DNA from: Cohnella herbarum
GTDB taxonomy: Bacteria > Bacillota > Bacilli > Paenibacillales > Paenibacillaceae
Assembly (NCBI RefSeq): GCF_012849095.1
Contig: NZ_CP051680.1
Coordinates: forward strand, 5,513,501-5,577,500
Direction of reading: 5' to 3'
Length of the DNA stretch: 64,000 nucleotides
Shown in pieces: positions 27,675 to 37,109 of this stretch (its first letter is position 1; each line of letters begins with the position of its first letter). A program made the translations under genes and the position numbers. The notes under the pieces are model-generated. The model was not told the DNA's origin and made no database searches. It saw nothing but the letters and a program-made list of their open reading frames with translations.

Positions 27675-29414
27675 ATGGAAGATCGCGTCTACGAGAGTCA
27701 GAAGGTTCGCAAAATCAGTTTCGAAGGCGATGCGTTGCGCATGTCGATGGATTGGAGCGTCGAGGATCTCGACAAGATCCAAGTGCTCGTGGAGAGCACG
27801 GCAGGCGCCAGCCATCCGAGCTCTTATCATCTGGGCGAGCTTGTCGCCGAGATCGAGAAAGGCGTCTATCAGTTCGGCGGCAAGCCCGCTATTTATACGG
27901 CGACGGACATCTGCGACGGAGTCGCGCAAGCGCACGGCGGCATGCATTATTCGCTTCCGTCGAGAGATCTGATCGCATCGATGGTCGAGATCCATGCGCT
28001 CGCGACCCCGTTCGACGCGATGGTGCTTTCCTCCGCCGGAGACAAGGCGGTGCCCGCGCATCTAATGGCCATCGCGCGTCTCGATATTCCCGCGATCCAC
28101 ATGCCGGGAGGAGCGATGGGGGCGGGGCCATGCTTGCGTTCCAACGAAGAGTTATGGCATATGAGCGTCGAGGTTGATAAAGGGCAGATGACGAAGGAAG
28201 AATTTCTGGCCTTCCAACGCGCATGCTGCCCGACTTGCGGCGCTTGCCAGTATATGGGTACGGCCGCGACCATGCAGGCGATGGCCGAAGCACTCGGGCT
28301 CGCGCTGCCTTGGTCGGCGCTCATTCCGGCGACGAACGCGGAAATCCGCCGGTCCGCCCGGGATGCAGGCCAACAGGTTATGCGCCTTGCGCGAGCCGGG
28401 ATCGTGCCTTCGATGATTCTGACGAAGAAGGCGTTCGAGAACGCGATCAGCGTGCATTCGGCGATCGGCGGCTCGCTGAACGCCGTCATGCATCTGATCG
28501 CGATCGCCCGGGAAGCCGGCATCGAGCTGCGGGCGGAGGAATTCGACGAGATCCACCGGCGCGTTCCGGTGCTCGTGGATACGAAGACGGCGGGGCATTA
28601 TCCGACGGAATTGTTCTGGTATGCGGGCGGCGTGCCGTTCGTCATGAACGAGATTCGCGAATTTCTTCATTTGGACGTCTTAACGGCTACCGGCAAGACG
28701 CTGGGGGAAAATCTGGACGACTTTAATAAAAACGAGATGCCGCGGTTCGCGGAGATGTTCCTCGCCAACTACAAGCTGAATCGCCGGGATCTTATCTACA
28801 CGGTCAAGAAACCGCTCAAGCCCGAAGGCGCGCTGGCCGTATTGAAGGGCAATCTCGCTCCCGCGGGCGCGACGATCAAGAAGTTCGCCGTCGTTGCCGA
28901 CATGCAGGTGCACCAAGGGCCGGCCAAGGTATTTGATCGCGAGCGCGACGCAGTCGATGCACTGCTCGCGAAGCGCATCGTGCCCGGAGACGTCGTCGTC
29001 ATCCGGTATCAAGGACCGAAAGCGGTCGGCATGCCCGAGATGTTCTTCATGTCGGAGCTCATCGCCTCCGATCCGGAGCTGTCCCGTACGACGTCGCTCG
29101 TGACGGACGGACGTTTCTCCGGGGCGACGCGCGGACCGTGCGTCGGTTACCTCGGTCCCGAAGCGCTGGACGGAGGTCCGATCGCGGCGGTACGGGACGG
29201 CGATCTCATTCGGATCGACATTCCGGGACGAAGCATCGACATCGTCGGCATCGAAGGCGCGGAGCTGGCCGCGGCGGAAATCGAGACCGTACTCGCCGAA
29301 CGGCTCCGGCAGTGGTCGCCGCCCGAGTTTAAACATAAGGGCGCGCTGCGCCAATATACGGCATTGGCTCTCCCGGCGCTCGAGGGCGGTTCGGCTTCGA
29401 GGAGCGGCCTATGA
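27675..29414 (+). CDS. Sugar-acid dehydratase, IlvD/Edd family
   Basis: 579 residues, the usual size for aldonate dehydratases such as L-arabinonate or D-xylonate dehydratase. Visible family motifs: T-D-I-C-D-G with G-M-x-Y-S-L-x-S-R, C-C-P-T-C-G-A-C iron-sulphur cysteines, and T-D-G-R-F-S-G-A-T-R-G-P near the C-terminus. It removes water from a sugar acid to give a 2-keto-3-deoxy acid. Because the operon also encodes an SDR dehydrogenase (overlapping this gene by four bases) and glycosidases, a catabolic sugar acid is far more likely than the valine pathway substrate. Which sugar acid is not determined. Confidence 0.88.
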   Translation: MEDRVYESQKVRKISFEGDALRMSMDWSVEDLDKIQVLVESTAGASHPSSYHLGELVAEIEKGVYQFGGKPAIYTATDICDGVAQAHGGMHYSLPSRDLIASMVEIHALATPFDAMVLSSAGDKAVPAHLMAIARLDIPAIHMPGGAMGAGPCLRSNEELWHMSVEVDKGQMTKEEFLAFQRACCPTCGACQYMGTAATMQAMAEALGLALPWSALIPATNAEIRRSARDAGQQVMRLARAGIVPSMILTKKAFENAISVHSAIGGSLNAVMHLIAIAREAGIELRAEEFDEIHRRVPVLVDTKTAGHYPTELFWYAGGVPFVMNEIREFLHLDVLTATGKTLGENLDDFNKNEMPRFAEMFLANYKLNRRDLIYTVKKPLKPEGALAVLKGNLAPAGATIKKFAVVADMQVHQGPAKVFDRERDAVDALLAKRIVPGDVVVIRYQGPKAVGMPEMFFMSELIASDPELSRTTSLVTDGRFSGATRGPCVGYLGPEALDGGPIAAVRDGDLIRIDIPGRSIDIVGIEGAELAAAEIETVLAERLRQWSPPEFKHKGALRQYTALALPALEGGSASRSGL

Positions 29415-30172
29415 GACTGTCGGGTCAGACGGCCATCGTGACCGGGGCCGCCCGTTCGATCGGAGCCTCGATCGCCAAACGCTTCGCGCGGGAAGGGGCG
29501 AAGGTCGCTATCGTAGACGTCGCCAATCCCGAGTTGGCGGAGCAGGTCGTTGCCGAAATCGTGCAGGCGGGCGGCGAGGCGATGTTCGTTCGGGCGGACG
29601 TCTCTCGTCGTGCAGATGTCGAAGCGATGGTCCAAGCGGTTGCGAGCCGGTTCGGCCCGGTCGATATTCTCGTCAACAACGCGGGTATCGATCCGCGCAA
29701 AAACTGGCTCGAAATTACCGAGGAGGATTGGGATCATATCATGGGCGTCAACGTTCGCTCCCAGTTCCTATGCTCCCAAGCCGTTTTTCCTTACATGAAA
29801 GAGCGGGGCCGCGGCAAAATCGTCAACGTCTCGTCCGTAACCTTCCTGACCGGTCAGCGTAATCTGCTGCACTACGTCTCGTCCAAAGGAGCCGTCATCG
29901 GCTTTACCAGGGCGCTTGCGCGGGAGGTGGGCGCGCACGGGATTACCGTGAATTGCCTCATGCCGGGTGCCGTGCTGACCGAGACGGAGCTGGCACGGTT
30001 CAGCGAGGCGGAACTTGCCGCGTCCGCGACGATGCTGGCGGCGGCTCAATGCTTCTCCCGCCGGGAAAACGCCTACGACCTCGAGGGCGCTTTCGTCTTC
30101 CTGGCTTCGGAGGACAGCGACTTTATTACCGGACAGACGCTGAATGTAGATGGCGGCTGGATGTTCCATTAG
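29411..30172 (+). CDS. Short-chain dehydrogenase/reductase, probable sugar dehydrogenase
   Basis: 253 residues. It has the NAD(P) site T-G-A-A-R-S-I-G, N-N-A-G, the catalytic Ser in V-S-S-V and Tyr-X3-Lys as Y-V-S-S-K, and a G-G-W-M-F-H end. The acidic residue after strand 2 (I-V-D-V) favours NAD over NADP. The start overlaps the dehydratase stop as ATGA, so translation is coupled. In this setting it probably oxidises a free aldose to a lactone, or a ketose/alcohol in the same pathway. The SDR fold is certain; the substrate is inferred. Confidence 0.9.
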   Translation: MRLSGQTAIVTGAARSIGASIAKRFAREGAKVAIVDVANPELAEQVVAEIVQAGGEAMFVRADVSRRADVEAMVQAVASRFGPVDILVNNAGIDPRKNWLEITEEDWDHIMGVNVRSQFLCSQAVFPYMKERGRGKIVNVSSVTFLTGQRNLLHYVSSKGAVIGFTRALAREVGAHGITVNCLMPGAVLTETELARFSEAELAASATMLAAAQCFSRRENAYDLEGAFVFLASEDSDFITGQTLNVDGGWMFH

Positions 30173-30183
30173 GAGGAAAAATA

Positions 30184-31560
30184 ATGGCTGACCTTATATT
30201 GCATTACGATCGCAAGACATCTCCGCTTAAACGGGTGCACGGCGTGAACAACGGCCCCGTATGCTACGGCTCTTTAATGGACGTATCCGTCTATTATGAA
30301 AAGGCGGGCATCCCTCTTGTCCGGCTGCACGATACCAATTGGCCAAATCCGGGAGAAGTGGATATTCATACGATTTTCCGGGATATGAACCGGGATGAGG
30401 ATGATCCGGCAAGCTACGATTTCTCCCGCACGGACGAATATATCGCTTCCGTATTGGCGACGGGCGCGAAAATCGTTTACCGACTCGGAGAGAGCATCGA
30501 ACATACGAAAGTCAAATACTACGTGCATCCGCCAGCCGATATGGACAAGTGGGCGCGCATCTGCGTGAACATCATCCGCCATTACAATGAAGGCTGGGCG
30601 AACGGATTCCATTACGATATCCGTTACTGGGAAATCTGGAACGAGCCGGACAACCCAGACCGGCAATGCATGTGGTCCGGCACGCCGGAGCAATATTACG
30701 ACCTGTACCGGATCGCAGTCACGGCCATCAAAGCGCATGATCCTGCGCTGAAAGTCGGAGGCCAAGCCGCGACGATGGTCAATATGCCCTTCACGGAAGG
30801 GTTCGTAGCCTATTGTCGCCAGCACGAATTGCCTCTCGACTTTTTCACGTGGCATACGTACGCGGACGATCCCCGACAGATTGAAGCCAATGCGCTGAAA
30901 GCCCGCAAACTGCTGGATGATGCGGGTTATATCCAGACGGAAAGCCATCTTAACGAATGGAATTACATGCGGGCCGACGAGGGAGCGAATGACGAAATCT
31001 GGCGTCAGCTATGGAAGCCGGGCGGCGAGACGTTCCGTCGCAATCTGTTCGAACGACAGAAGAACGAAGAGGGAGCATCCTTCATCGCCGCCGTATTCGC
31101 CATGCTGCAAGATGCACCGGTCGACGAGGCGAACTACTATGACGGGCAACCGCACGAGCTGTACAGCGGATTGTTCGACGCCTATTGCATTCCGCAGAAA
31201 TCTTATCGCGTGTTCGAGAAATTCGAATCGCTGTCGGTGTATTCTAGCAGAGCGGAAGTATCGGTGCGGGCGGAAGGCCTTTACGCGTTGGCCATGACGT
31301 CTGAGAACGGACAATCGGCGCTATGGGTCAGTAACTTCAGCGGCGAGAGCCGGGAGTACACGATCGAACTGGAAGGAAGCTCGATGTCGGCGACGTATCC
31401 CACCTATGCGGAGTGGGAACTGTTGGATCGGTCGCGCGACTTCGGTCAAGTTGAACCGGCACGCCTTAAGGACGGGCGGGTCGAATTGTTCCTTCCGCGG
31501 AACTCGGTGCTTGTGCTGCGATTCGGCCGCGAAGCCAACGATGGGCAGGCGGCGGAATGA
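30184..31560 (+). CDS. GH39-like glycoside hydrolase
   Basis: 458 residues from ATG 30184, with AGGAGG at 30171-30176. No signal peptide, so cytosolic. The fold reads as a clan GH-A (beta/alpha)8 barrel: R-L-H-D at strand 2, the acid/base glutamate in W-E-I-W-N-E-P (~155), and a later E-S-H-L-N-E-W carrying the likely nucleophile. This pattern is seen in GH39 beta-xylosidases/iduronidases and related families. It probably cleaves an imported oligosaccharide. It overlaps the next glycosidase gene by four bases. Confidence 0.8.
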   Translation: MADLILHYDRKTSPLKRVHGVNNGPVCYGSLMDVSVYYEKAGIPLVRLHDTNWPNPGEVDIHTIFRDMNRDEDDPASYDFSRTDEYIASVLATGAKIVYRLGESIEHTKVKYYVHPPADMDKWARICVNIIRHYNEGWANGFHYDIRYWEIWNEPDNPDRQCMWSGTPEQYYDLYRIAVTAIKAHDPALKVGGQAATMVNMPFTEGFVAYCRQHELPLDFFTWHTYADDPRQIEANALKARKLLDDAGYIQTESHLNEWNYMRADEGANDEIWRQLWKPGGETFRRNLFERQKNEEGASFIAAVFAMLQDAPVDEANYYDGQPHELYSGLFDAYCIPQKSYRVFEKFESLSVYSSRAEVSVRAEGLYALAMTSENGQSALWVSNFSGESREYTIELEGSSMSATYPTYAEWELLDRSRDFGQVEPARLKDGRVELFLPRNSVLVLRFGREANDGQAAE

Positions 31561-34500
31561 ATGCGGATATAAGCCCGAGCGAAATCGGACAGGCCGAGCT
31601 CTCTCTTCGCGATCATTTCCGCGATCCGGGCGCGGAATACCGTTCTAGTCCCTTCTGGGCTTGGAACGGACGGTTGGACGCCGCGGAATTGATCCGGCAG
31701 GCGGAACAGATGAAGGAGCAGGGCATGGGCGGCTTCTTCATGCACTCGCGCGAAGGGTTAGAGACGGAATATATGGGCGAGGAATGGATGTCCTGCGTCG
31801 CGGAAGTCGTAGCAGCCGCCCGCAAGCTTGGGCTTCGTGCTTGGTTATACGACGAGGACCGTTTTCCTTCGGGGGGAGCGGGAGGACGGGTGGCATCGAT
31901 GGGCGACGCTTATCGAGCCAAGGCGGTGACGCTGGAAATGAGAGCCGCCCCTCCCCGGGCGGAGGAAGAGGGGATGTTGGCGGTGTTCCGGGCGCGTCTG
32001 CGCGAAGGAACAACGATCATTTCCCTGGAACGCGTACTGGACGAGGCGTCCGAGCAAGAAGGGCCGGAGGCGAATCATGAAGGTCGCGATGGAGAAGGGG
32101 AGAAGGGTGCGCCGGTATGGCTGCTGCTGCGCCGCGAAGTGTCCGCCGGCAGCGAGTGGTTCAACGGCGAGGCGCCGGTCGACAACTTGAATCCGGATGC
32201 CGTAACCGCCTTTATCTCCGTCACGCATGAGCCGTACAAGCGGCTTGTCGGCGAAGATTTTGGCGGCGCGATTCCCGGAATCTTCACGGACGAACCGAGC
32301 ATCGCCGACTTTCATTGCCGTTACGCGGAGGGGAGACCCTGGCTTCCTTGGACGGAAGATTTCGGTGATCGTTTTCTAGAGAAGCGGGGCTACGATCTGA
32401 TCGCAAGATTGCCTTACCTGTTCTTGGAGGGAGCAAAGTCTGCCAAGACGAGGCACGACTACTGGAGAACGATCTCCGAATGCTTCGAGGATGCGTACTC
32501 CAGGCAGATCGGCGAATGGTGCGAAGCGAACGGACTTGCTTTTACCGGACATTATTTAATCGAGCATAATCTTGGGATTTCTACTCGCGTCACCGGCGCG
32601 GTTATGCCGCATTACCGCCATCAGCACGTTCCCGGCATCGACATCCTGGACGAGAAAACCGAGGAATGGCTGACTGTTAAGCAATGCACGAGCGTTGCCC
32701 ATCAATACGGTCGCAAACATGTACTGAGCGAGACTTACGGTTGCTGCGGATGGGACTTCACCTTCGAAGGCCAGAAGTGGATCGGAGATTGGCAGTTCGC
32801 GATGGGCGTGACGATCAGATGCCAGCATCTGTCGTTGTATAGTCTGAATGGTTGCCGCAAGCGGGATTTTCCGCCGGTATTCGGCGATGTTTCCCCCTGG
32901 TGGAAATACAATAGTGTAATGGAAAATTATTTTGCGAGACTGGCGGCCGTATTAAGCGACGGCGTTCCGATTCGCGATTTGTTGGTGATACATCCCGCGT
33001 CGACCGCTTGGACGATGGTGGGCAGCGATCCGCATTCTTATCTTCAATGGGAGGATCCGAGCTTGCTTGCCGTTAACGAATACGAGGCGGAGCTCGTCCG
33101 GACAATGAAGACGCTGCTTGGTCAGCATATCGACTTCGATTTCGGTGACGAAACGATCATGGCTGATGACGGGGACGTGCGGGATGGGAAGCTGTTCGTC
33201 AAGAATGCCCCTTACCGTGCAGTTTTGATTCCAGCGTTGCACACGGTTCTTCGCTCGACTTTCGAACTGCTCAGGAAGTTCGCGGACGTCGGCGGGTTAA
33301 TTATCGCGATTGGGGGATTGCCTGGCCTGATCGACGGCGAGCCGTCGGACGACTGGCTGGCGTTAGAGCGGCATGCCGGTTTCCACCATACGGAGGATGC
33401 TGGTGAAGCGGTCTCGATTCTTCAGCGTCCTCCGCATGGGCTTCGCCGAATATCGTTGAGCAGCGAATATGGACTTGAGCTTCCCCAGCTTTTGTACATG
33501 TTCCGTGAACATGAGGAAGGTTACTCGTTGTTCGTAGTTAACAACGACAGGACAACCGGAGCGGAAGCGGAAGTGCGGCTCCCTGTCAGGGGAGATCTGG
33601 AAGAATGGAATCCGTTGACGGGAGAGGTAATCCGGAAGGCGGCTTCAGCAACGTCTTCTTCGGATAGCGGCGGAATGCGTTTCGTCGACCGTTGGGGCGC
33701 AGCGGGGTCGAAACTGTATTGGGTGCGCAAGGTTCGGGAGCAAGAACGACTGCCTGCCCAGGGCACCCCCGCCGAGTGCCGTTTCACGTACCGGATGGCG
33801 CATGAGATGACGATGGCGACGGCGACTCTTCCCGTGAACTGTCCTTTCTCCCGGACGATGCCGAACGCCCTGCCGCTGGACCGGTGCAGCTACCGGATGG
33901 ACGGAGAGTCGTGGTCGGAGCCGATGCAAGTATGGCAAGCGCAGCAGCAAGTGCGCGATCGTCTCGGCATGCGCGATATCCATTATAACGGCCAGCAGCA
34001 ACGGTTCCGTTGGGCTTTACAGCCCCATGAACGGGATGGAGCTTCAGTGGAGTGGCGGTTCTCTTTCGAAATCGGCGAGGAGATACCTTCGGGGCTCTAT
34101 GTTGCCGTGGAGCATGCGGAGCGTTTTCGAATTTCGTTGGACGGCGAAGAGGTACCCGTTCGCGCCGAAGGTTATTTCATCGATCGGGATTGGTTAAAGA
34201 CGCGACTGCCGCAGATGGGCAAGGGATGTCATGAGTTCATTTTGTCTTGTCCCTACCGGAATGCGGACGAGATGGAAAATATCTACGTTGTCGGCGATTT
34301 CGCGATCGACGCGAAGAGGCGGATCGTACGGGAGCCGGACGAATTAGCTATAGGCGATTGGACGCTGCAGGGATATCCGCATTATCCGGGCAACATCGTC
34401 TACCATTACGCAATCGATCCGGACGCGGCGCTGAAGATTACGATTGCAAGCGAGCGTCGCTACAAGCTCTACCTTGGAGAATGGAAGGGCGTATGCTCCG

Positions 34501-34778
34501 AAGTTCGTGTGAACGGGCATTCCTCCGGCGTCGTTGCCTGGGAGGATGCCGACGGCATCGACATCGCCCCATCGATGATCGGTGCCGATCGCGAATGCCG
34601 AATCGACATCGAGGTTGCGGGAAGCCTTAGCAATCTGTTAGGTCCTTTTCATCAATCCGGCCAACATAATCCTTGGATGGATTGGTCGTTCTTCGAACGC
34701 ACGGATGCCCGCAATGAGCCGGGTTACCGGTTAAAGCCTTACGGCTTGATGGTTCAGCCGAGCATTCATTGTTCTTAA
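31557..34778 (+). CDS. Large GH106-like glycoside hydrolase (alpha-L-rhamnosidase-like)
   Basis: 1073 residues with no signal peptide. The N-terminal part has the typical opening S-P-F-W-A-W-N-G, G-M-G-G-F-F-M-H-S-R, A-W-L-Y-D-E-D-R-F-P-S-G-G, followed by a barrel with F-T-D-E-P-S (~243), G-H-Y-L-I-E-H and L-S-E-T-Y-G-C-C-G-W. The C-terminal ~400 residues are beta-sandwich modules. Proteins of this architecture are annotated as GH106-type alpha-L-rhamnosidases or related unclassified hydrolases. Its presence hints at a rhamnose-containing or similar deoxysugar glycan. It starts within the preceding stop (ATGA). It is the last gene in the tightly packed operon. Confidence 0.7.
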   Translation: MNADISPSEIGQAELSLRDHFRDPGAEYRSSPFWAWNGRLDAAELIRQAEQMKEQGMGGFFMHSREGLETEYMGEEWMSCVAEVVAAARKLGLRAWLYDEDRFPSGGAGGRVASMGDAYRAKAVTLEMRAAPPRAEEEGMLAVFRARLREGTTIISLERVLDEASEQEGPEANHEGRDGEGEKGAPVWLLLRREVSAGSEWFNGEAPVDNLNPDAVTAFISVTHEPYKRLVGEDFGGAIPGIFTDEPSIADFHCRYAEGRPWLPWTEDFGDRFLEKRGYDLIARLPYLFLEGAKSAKTRHDYWRTISECFEDAYSRQIGEWCEANGLAFTGHYLIEHNLGISTRVTGAVMPHYRHQHVPGIDILDEKTEEWLTVKQCTSVAHQYGRKHVLSETYGCCGWDFTFEGQKWIGDWQFAMGVTIRCQHLSLYSLNGCRKRDFPPVFGDVSPWWKYNSVMENYFARLAAVLSDGVPIRDLLVIHPASTAWTMVGSDPHSYLQWEDPSLLAVNEYEAELVRTMKTLLGQHIDFDFGDETIMADDGDVRDGKLFVKNAPYRAVLIPALHTVLRSTFELLRKFADVGGLIIAIGGLPGLIDGEPSDDWLALERHAGFHHTEDAGEAVSILQRPPHGLRRISLSSEYGLELPQLLYMFREHEEGYSLFVVNNDRTTGAEAEVRLPVRGDLEEWNPLTGEVIRKAASATSSSDSGGMRFVDRWGAAGSKLYWVRKVREQERLPAQGTPAECRFTYRMAHEMTMATATLPVNCPFSRTMPNALPLDRCSYRMDGESWSEPMQVWQAQQQVRDRLGMRDIHYNGQQQRFRWALQPHERDGASVEWRFSFEIGEEIPSGLYVAVEHAERFRISLDGEEVPVRAEGYFIDRDWLKTRLPQMGKGCHEFILSCPYRNADEMENIYVVGDFAIDAKRRIVREPDELAIGDWTLQGYPHYPGNIVYHYAIDPDAALKITIASERRYKLYLGEWKGVCSEVRVNGHSSGVVAWEDADGIDIAPSMIGADRECRIDIEVAGSLSNLLGPFHQSGQHNPWMDWSFFERTDARNEPGYRLKPYGLMVQPSIHCS

Positions 34779-34835
34779 CCGGGCCGAGCAACACCTGCAC
34801 AAAACTCTTAATTATTGTATTATTGAAAAAAGGAT

Positions 34836-34860
34836 CCCTCGAGGCCACTCGGGGGTTATT
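34836..34860 (+). terminator. Weak hairpin after the glycosidase operon
   Basis: CCCTCGA (34836-34842) pairs with TCGGGGG (34849-34855), including one G-T pair, around a 6-nt loop, followed by TTATT. An A-run precedes it. It may end the operon, or partly, since the lactonase follows on the same strand. Confidence 0.35.
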
Positions 34861-34888
34861 CATTTTACATAACCGAGGAGCGATCGTC

Positions 34889-35968
34889 ATGGCCAAAGCT
34901 CACGAAATATGGATCGGCGCTTACGGCGCCAAGAACGAAGTAGGCATTACCCGCGTTGAATTGCTGCCGGATACGGCCGAGTTCGTTAAAACCGCCGAAT
35001 ACGGCGGGATCGAAAATCCGTCCTTCCTGCGCATGAACAAGGCAGGTACGCGATTGTATGCGGTCAGCGAGACGGACGAATACGTTGACGAAGACGGCGA
35101 TAAGGCAGAAGGCGGGCAACTCGCCTCGTTCCCGGTTGACGCGGAGTCTCGCAAGTTAGGTCCCGGCCAGTACCATCCAACCCATGGCAATCATCCTTGT
35201 CATCTCCATTTAACGCCGTCCGAGGATTGGCTCGCCGTCTCGAATTATAGCGGCGCATCAGTCATGATGTACCCGATCGGACCGGATGCGAGACCATTGG
35301 CTCCGGTCATCCGATTCCGGCACACCGGCACGGGTCCGAACGCCGATCGACAAGAGGCGCCGCATCCGCACTCCGTTTTCTTCAGCCCGGACGGCCAATA
35401 TTTGTTCGTTGCCGACCTGGGGATGGACAAGGTGATGGTCTACGGCCGCGGACCGGAAGCCAACGAGTGGTCGGCGCATGATGCCGTTTCACTTGAGCCG
35501 GGCGCGGGTCCTCGCCATCTCGCGTTCCATCCGTCGGGCAAAGCCGTATACGTCGTCAACGAGCTCGATAGCACCATTACGCGTTTGTCGCATGATGAGC
35601 CAGGCAAGCTAGTGCGCCAGGAGTCCCTTTCCACGCTTCCGACGTCTTTCGAAGGAGAGAGCTGGTGCGCGGAAATCCTGGCGTCGCCGGATGGCCGTTT
35701 CGTGTACGCTTCCAACCGCGGGCACGATAGCATCGGCGTGTTCCGCATAGACGAACAAACGGGCGAGCTCCACCCGTCGGGGCACGTTTCGACGAGAGGC
35801 AAGTTCCCAAGGAATTTCGCTTTGTCCCCGGACGGGCAGTGGCTGATCGCCGCTAATCAAAATTCCGATAACATCGTCTTGTTCCGCATAGAGCAGCAAT
35901 CGGGTTTACCGGTGTTTACCGGAACGGAATTGCGCATTAGCAAACCGGTATGCGTCTTAATTCGATAA
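34889..35968 (+). CDS. Lactonase family protein, 6-phosphogluconolactonase-like beta-propeller
   Basis: 359 residues from ATG 34889, which follows GAGGAG by 8 nt; an upstream in-frame start lacks a ribosome site. It has the seven-bladed propeller pattern of the Pgl/YbhE (lactonase, PF10282-type) family: N-P-S-F-L, S-E-T-D-E-Y, P-H-P-H-S-V-F-F-S-P-D-G-Q, G-A-G-P-R-H-L-A-F-H-P, and R-N-F-A-L-S-P-D-G-Q-W. It opens sugar lactones to acids in the cytosol. Placed 110 nt after the glycosidase operon, it would fit between the SDR dehydrogenase and the IlvD-type dehydratase in an oxidative sugar pathway. It could also be a general 6-phosphogluconolactonase. Confidence 0.85.
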   Translation: MAKAHEIWIGAYGAKNEVGITRVELLPDTAEFVKTAEYGGIENPSFLRMNKAGTRLYAVSETDEYVDEDGDKAEGGQLASFPVDAESRKLGPGQYHPTHGNHPCHLHLTPSEDWLAVSNYSGASVMMYPIGPDARPLAPVIRFRHTGTGPNADRQEAPHPHSVFFSPDGQYLFVADLGMDKVMVYGRGPEANEWSAHDAVSLEPGAGPRHLAFHPSGKAVYVVNELDSTITRLSHDEPGKLVRQESLSTLPTSFEGESWCAEILASPDGRFVYASNRGHDSIGVFRIDEQTGELHPSGHVSTRGKFPRNFALSPDGQWLIAANQNSDNIVLFRIEQQSGLPVFTGTELRISKPVCVLIR

Positions 35969-36099
35969 TCGCCGTTAAGATGAACTCGCAACTCATCCAT
36001 AGCAAGCTACTAGAATAGTTGTCCATGCGAGTCATTCGCTCTGTTCTAATTCGTCCCTCAAAGCCATAGGCTAGTCTTAAAGGCAAGGAGGGACGTGCC

Positions 36100-36387
36100 A
36101 TGGAACACGTGAAGGGTGCCAAGCATCAAGAGGTTCGCATGCTTAACCGGAAATCGCTCGATATTTCCGGCGTCAGCAATGTGGAGAGCTTCGATAACGA
36201 GGAGTTTCTGCTGGAGACCGAATGCGGATTTCTGACCGTTCGGGGGCAAAACCTGCACATGAAAAATTTGAGCCTGGATCAAGGGCTCGTCTCCATCGAA
36301 GGAACGATACATTCTCTTATCTATTTGGACGGCAGCTCGGGGAATAAGTCTTCTTCGAAGGGCTTGTTCGGGAAGTTATTCAAGTGA
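36100..36387 (+). CDS. yabP: Sporulation protein YabP
   Basis: 95 residues with the YabP/YqfC-like beta-rich fold: N-R-K-S-L-D-I-S-G-V-x-N-V-E-S-F-D and L-T-V-R-G-Q-N-L-H-M-K-N-L-S-L-D-Q-G. It is expressed in the mother cell and needed for normal spore formation in B. subtilis. AAGGAGGG precedes the ATG. yabQ starts inside its stop (GTGA). A poor sigma-E-like pair (TTCTAATT then CATAGGCT) lies upstream but is not convincing. In B. subtilis yabP follows mazG-yabN-yabO; here the sugar locus replaces those genes. Confidence 0.93.
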   Translation: MEHVKGAKHQEVRMLNRKSLDISGVSNVESFDNEEFLLETECGFLTVRGQNLHMKNLSLDQGLVSIEGTIHSLIYLDGSSGNKSSSKGLFGKLFK

Positions 36388-36974
36388 GCGCAGCCGCACA
36401 AGGGATGACGATCGCCTTCATGATGATGTGCGGGCTAGTTATGGGACTCGTCTTTGACGTCTATCGCGTCGCTTCTCATCGCTTTCATGTGGCCCGTTGG
36501 CTGCTTCCCGGGTTGGATGTGGTTTATTGGGCGGCGGCCACTCTAGGGGTATTCAGTATTCTTCTTAGCCATAACGAGGGCGAAGTGCGGATGTACGTTT
36601 TCCTGGGACTCGGGATCGGCGTGACGGGTTACTTCGGTCTGTTCAGCAACTGGGTGGTCAAGCTGTCGGGCAAGTTATTCGATATGATTAAATCGATATT
36701 TCTTTTTGCGTGGAAACTCGTGGATACTATCTTGCTAACTCCTTTTCTATGGATTGTTCGTCTGCTAGCGAAGATATTGGATATCGTATTTATCGTAACC
36801 GTAGCGACGTTGCTATGGATTGGAAAGCTGTTGCTGAAGCCCGTAGCACGAATCGGGGGTTGGGTATGGCATAAGCTACTGCCTGTTCGGAGGAAATTCG
36901 AACCGGTCGTAAAGGCCTATCGGAGTTTGAGCGAGCGCGCGAAACGAATCCGGGACGCTTGGAGGAAGAAGTAA
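36384..36974 (+). CDS. yabQ: Spore cortex biosynthesis protein YabQ
   Basis: 196 residues from GTG 36384, overlapping the yabP stop by four bases. It has several membrane segments: M-T-I-A-F-M-M-M-C-G, the V-V-Y-W-A-A-A-T-L-G-V-F helix, L-G-L-G-I-G-V-T-G-Y-F, and further hydrophobic stretches at ~107-155. It ends in a basic tail (K-R-I-R-D-A-W-R-K-K). YabQ sits in the forespore outer membrane and is needed for cortex formation. The C-terminal hydrophobic-basic half is longer than in B. subtilis. Confidence 0.92.
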   Translation: MSAAAQGMTIAFMMMCGLVMGLVFDVYRVASHRFHVARWLLPGLDVVYWAAATLGVFSILLSHNEGEVRMYVFLGLGIGVTGYFGLFSNWVVKLSGKLFDMIKSIFLFAWKLVDTILLTPFLWIVRLLAKILDIVFIVTVATLLWIGKLLLKPVARIGGWVWHKLLPVRRKFEPVVKAYRSLSERAKRIRDAWRKK

Positions 36975-37041
36975 TAGCCGGGGTTCGACAACTTTTTTGA
37001 AGGAATTGCATCGGAAGAAGGATATTTCTAGTCTCATATTG

Positions 37042-37050
37042 TGCTATAAT
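37042..37050 (+). promoter_or_regulatory. Extended -10 promoter for divIC
   Basis: TGCTATAAT, an extended -10 with TATAAT at 37045-37050. No good -35 is seen, as is usual for extended -10 promoters. It lies about 60 nt before the divIC start. Confidence 0.6.
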
Positions 37051-37109
37051 GATCGCGTTCAACGTTTTTTTTCTGGAAAGTTTAGCCGCTTGGGAAAGGA
37101 GGCATCGAA

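Noticed and set aside
36020..36095. Sigma-E promoter before yabP
   Set aside because: The best pair (TTCTAATT and CATAGGCT) matches the consensus too weakly to list as a feature, although sigma-E control is expected from the B. subtilis orthologue.
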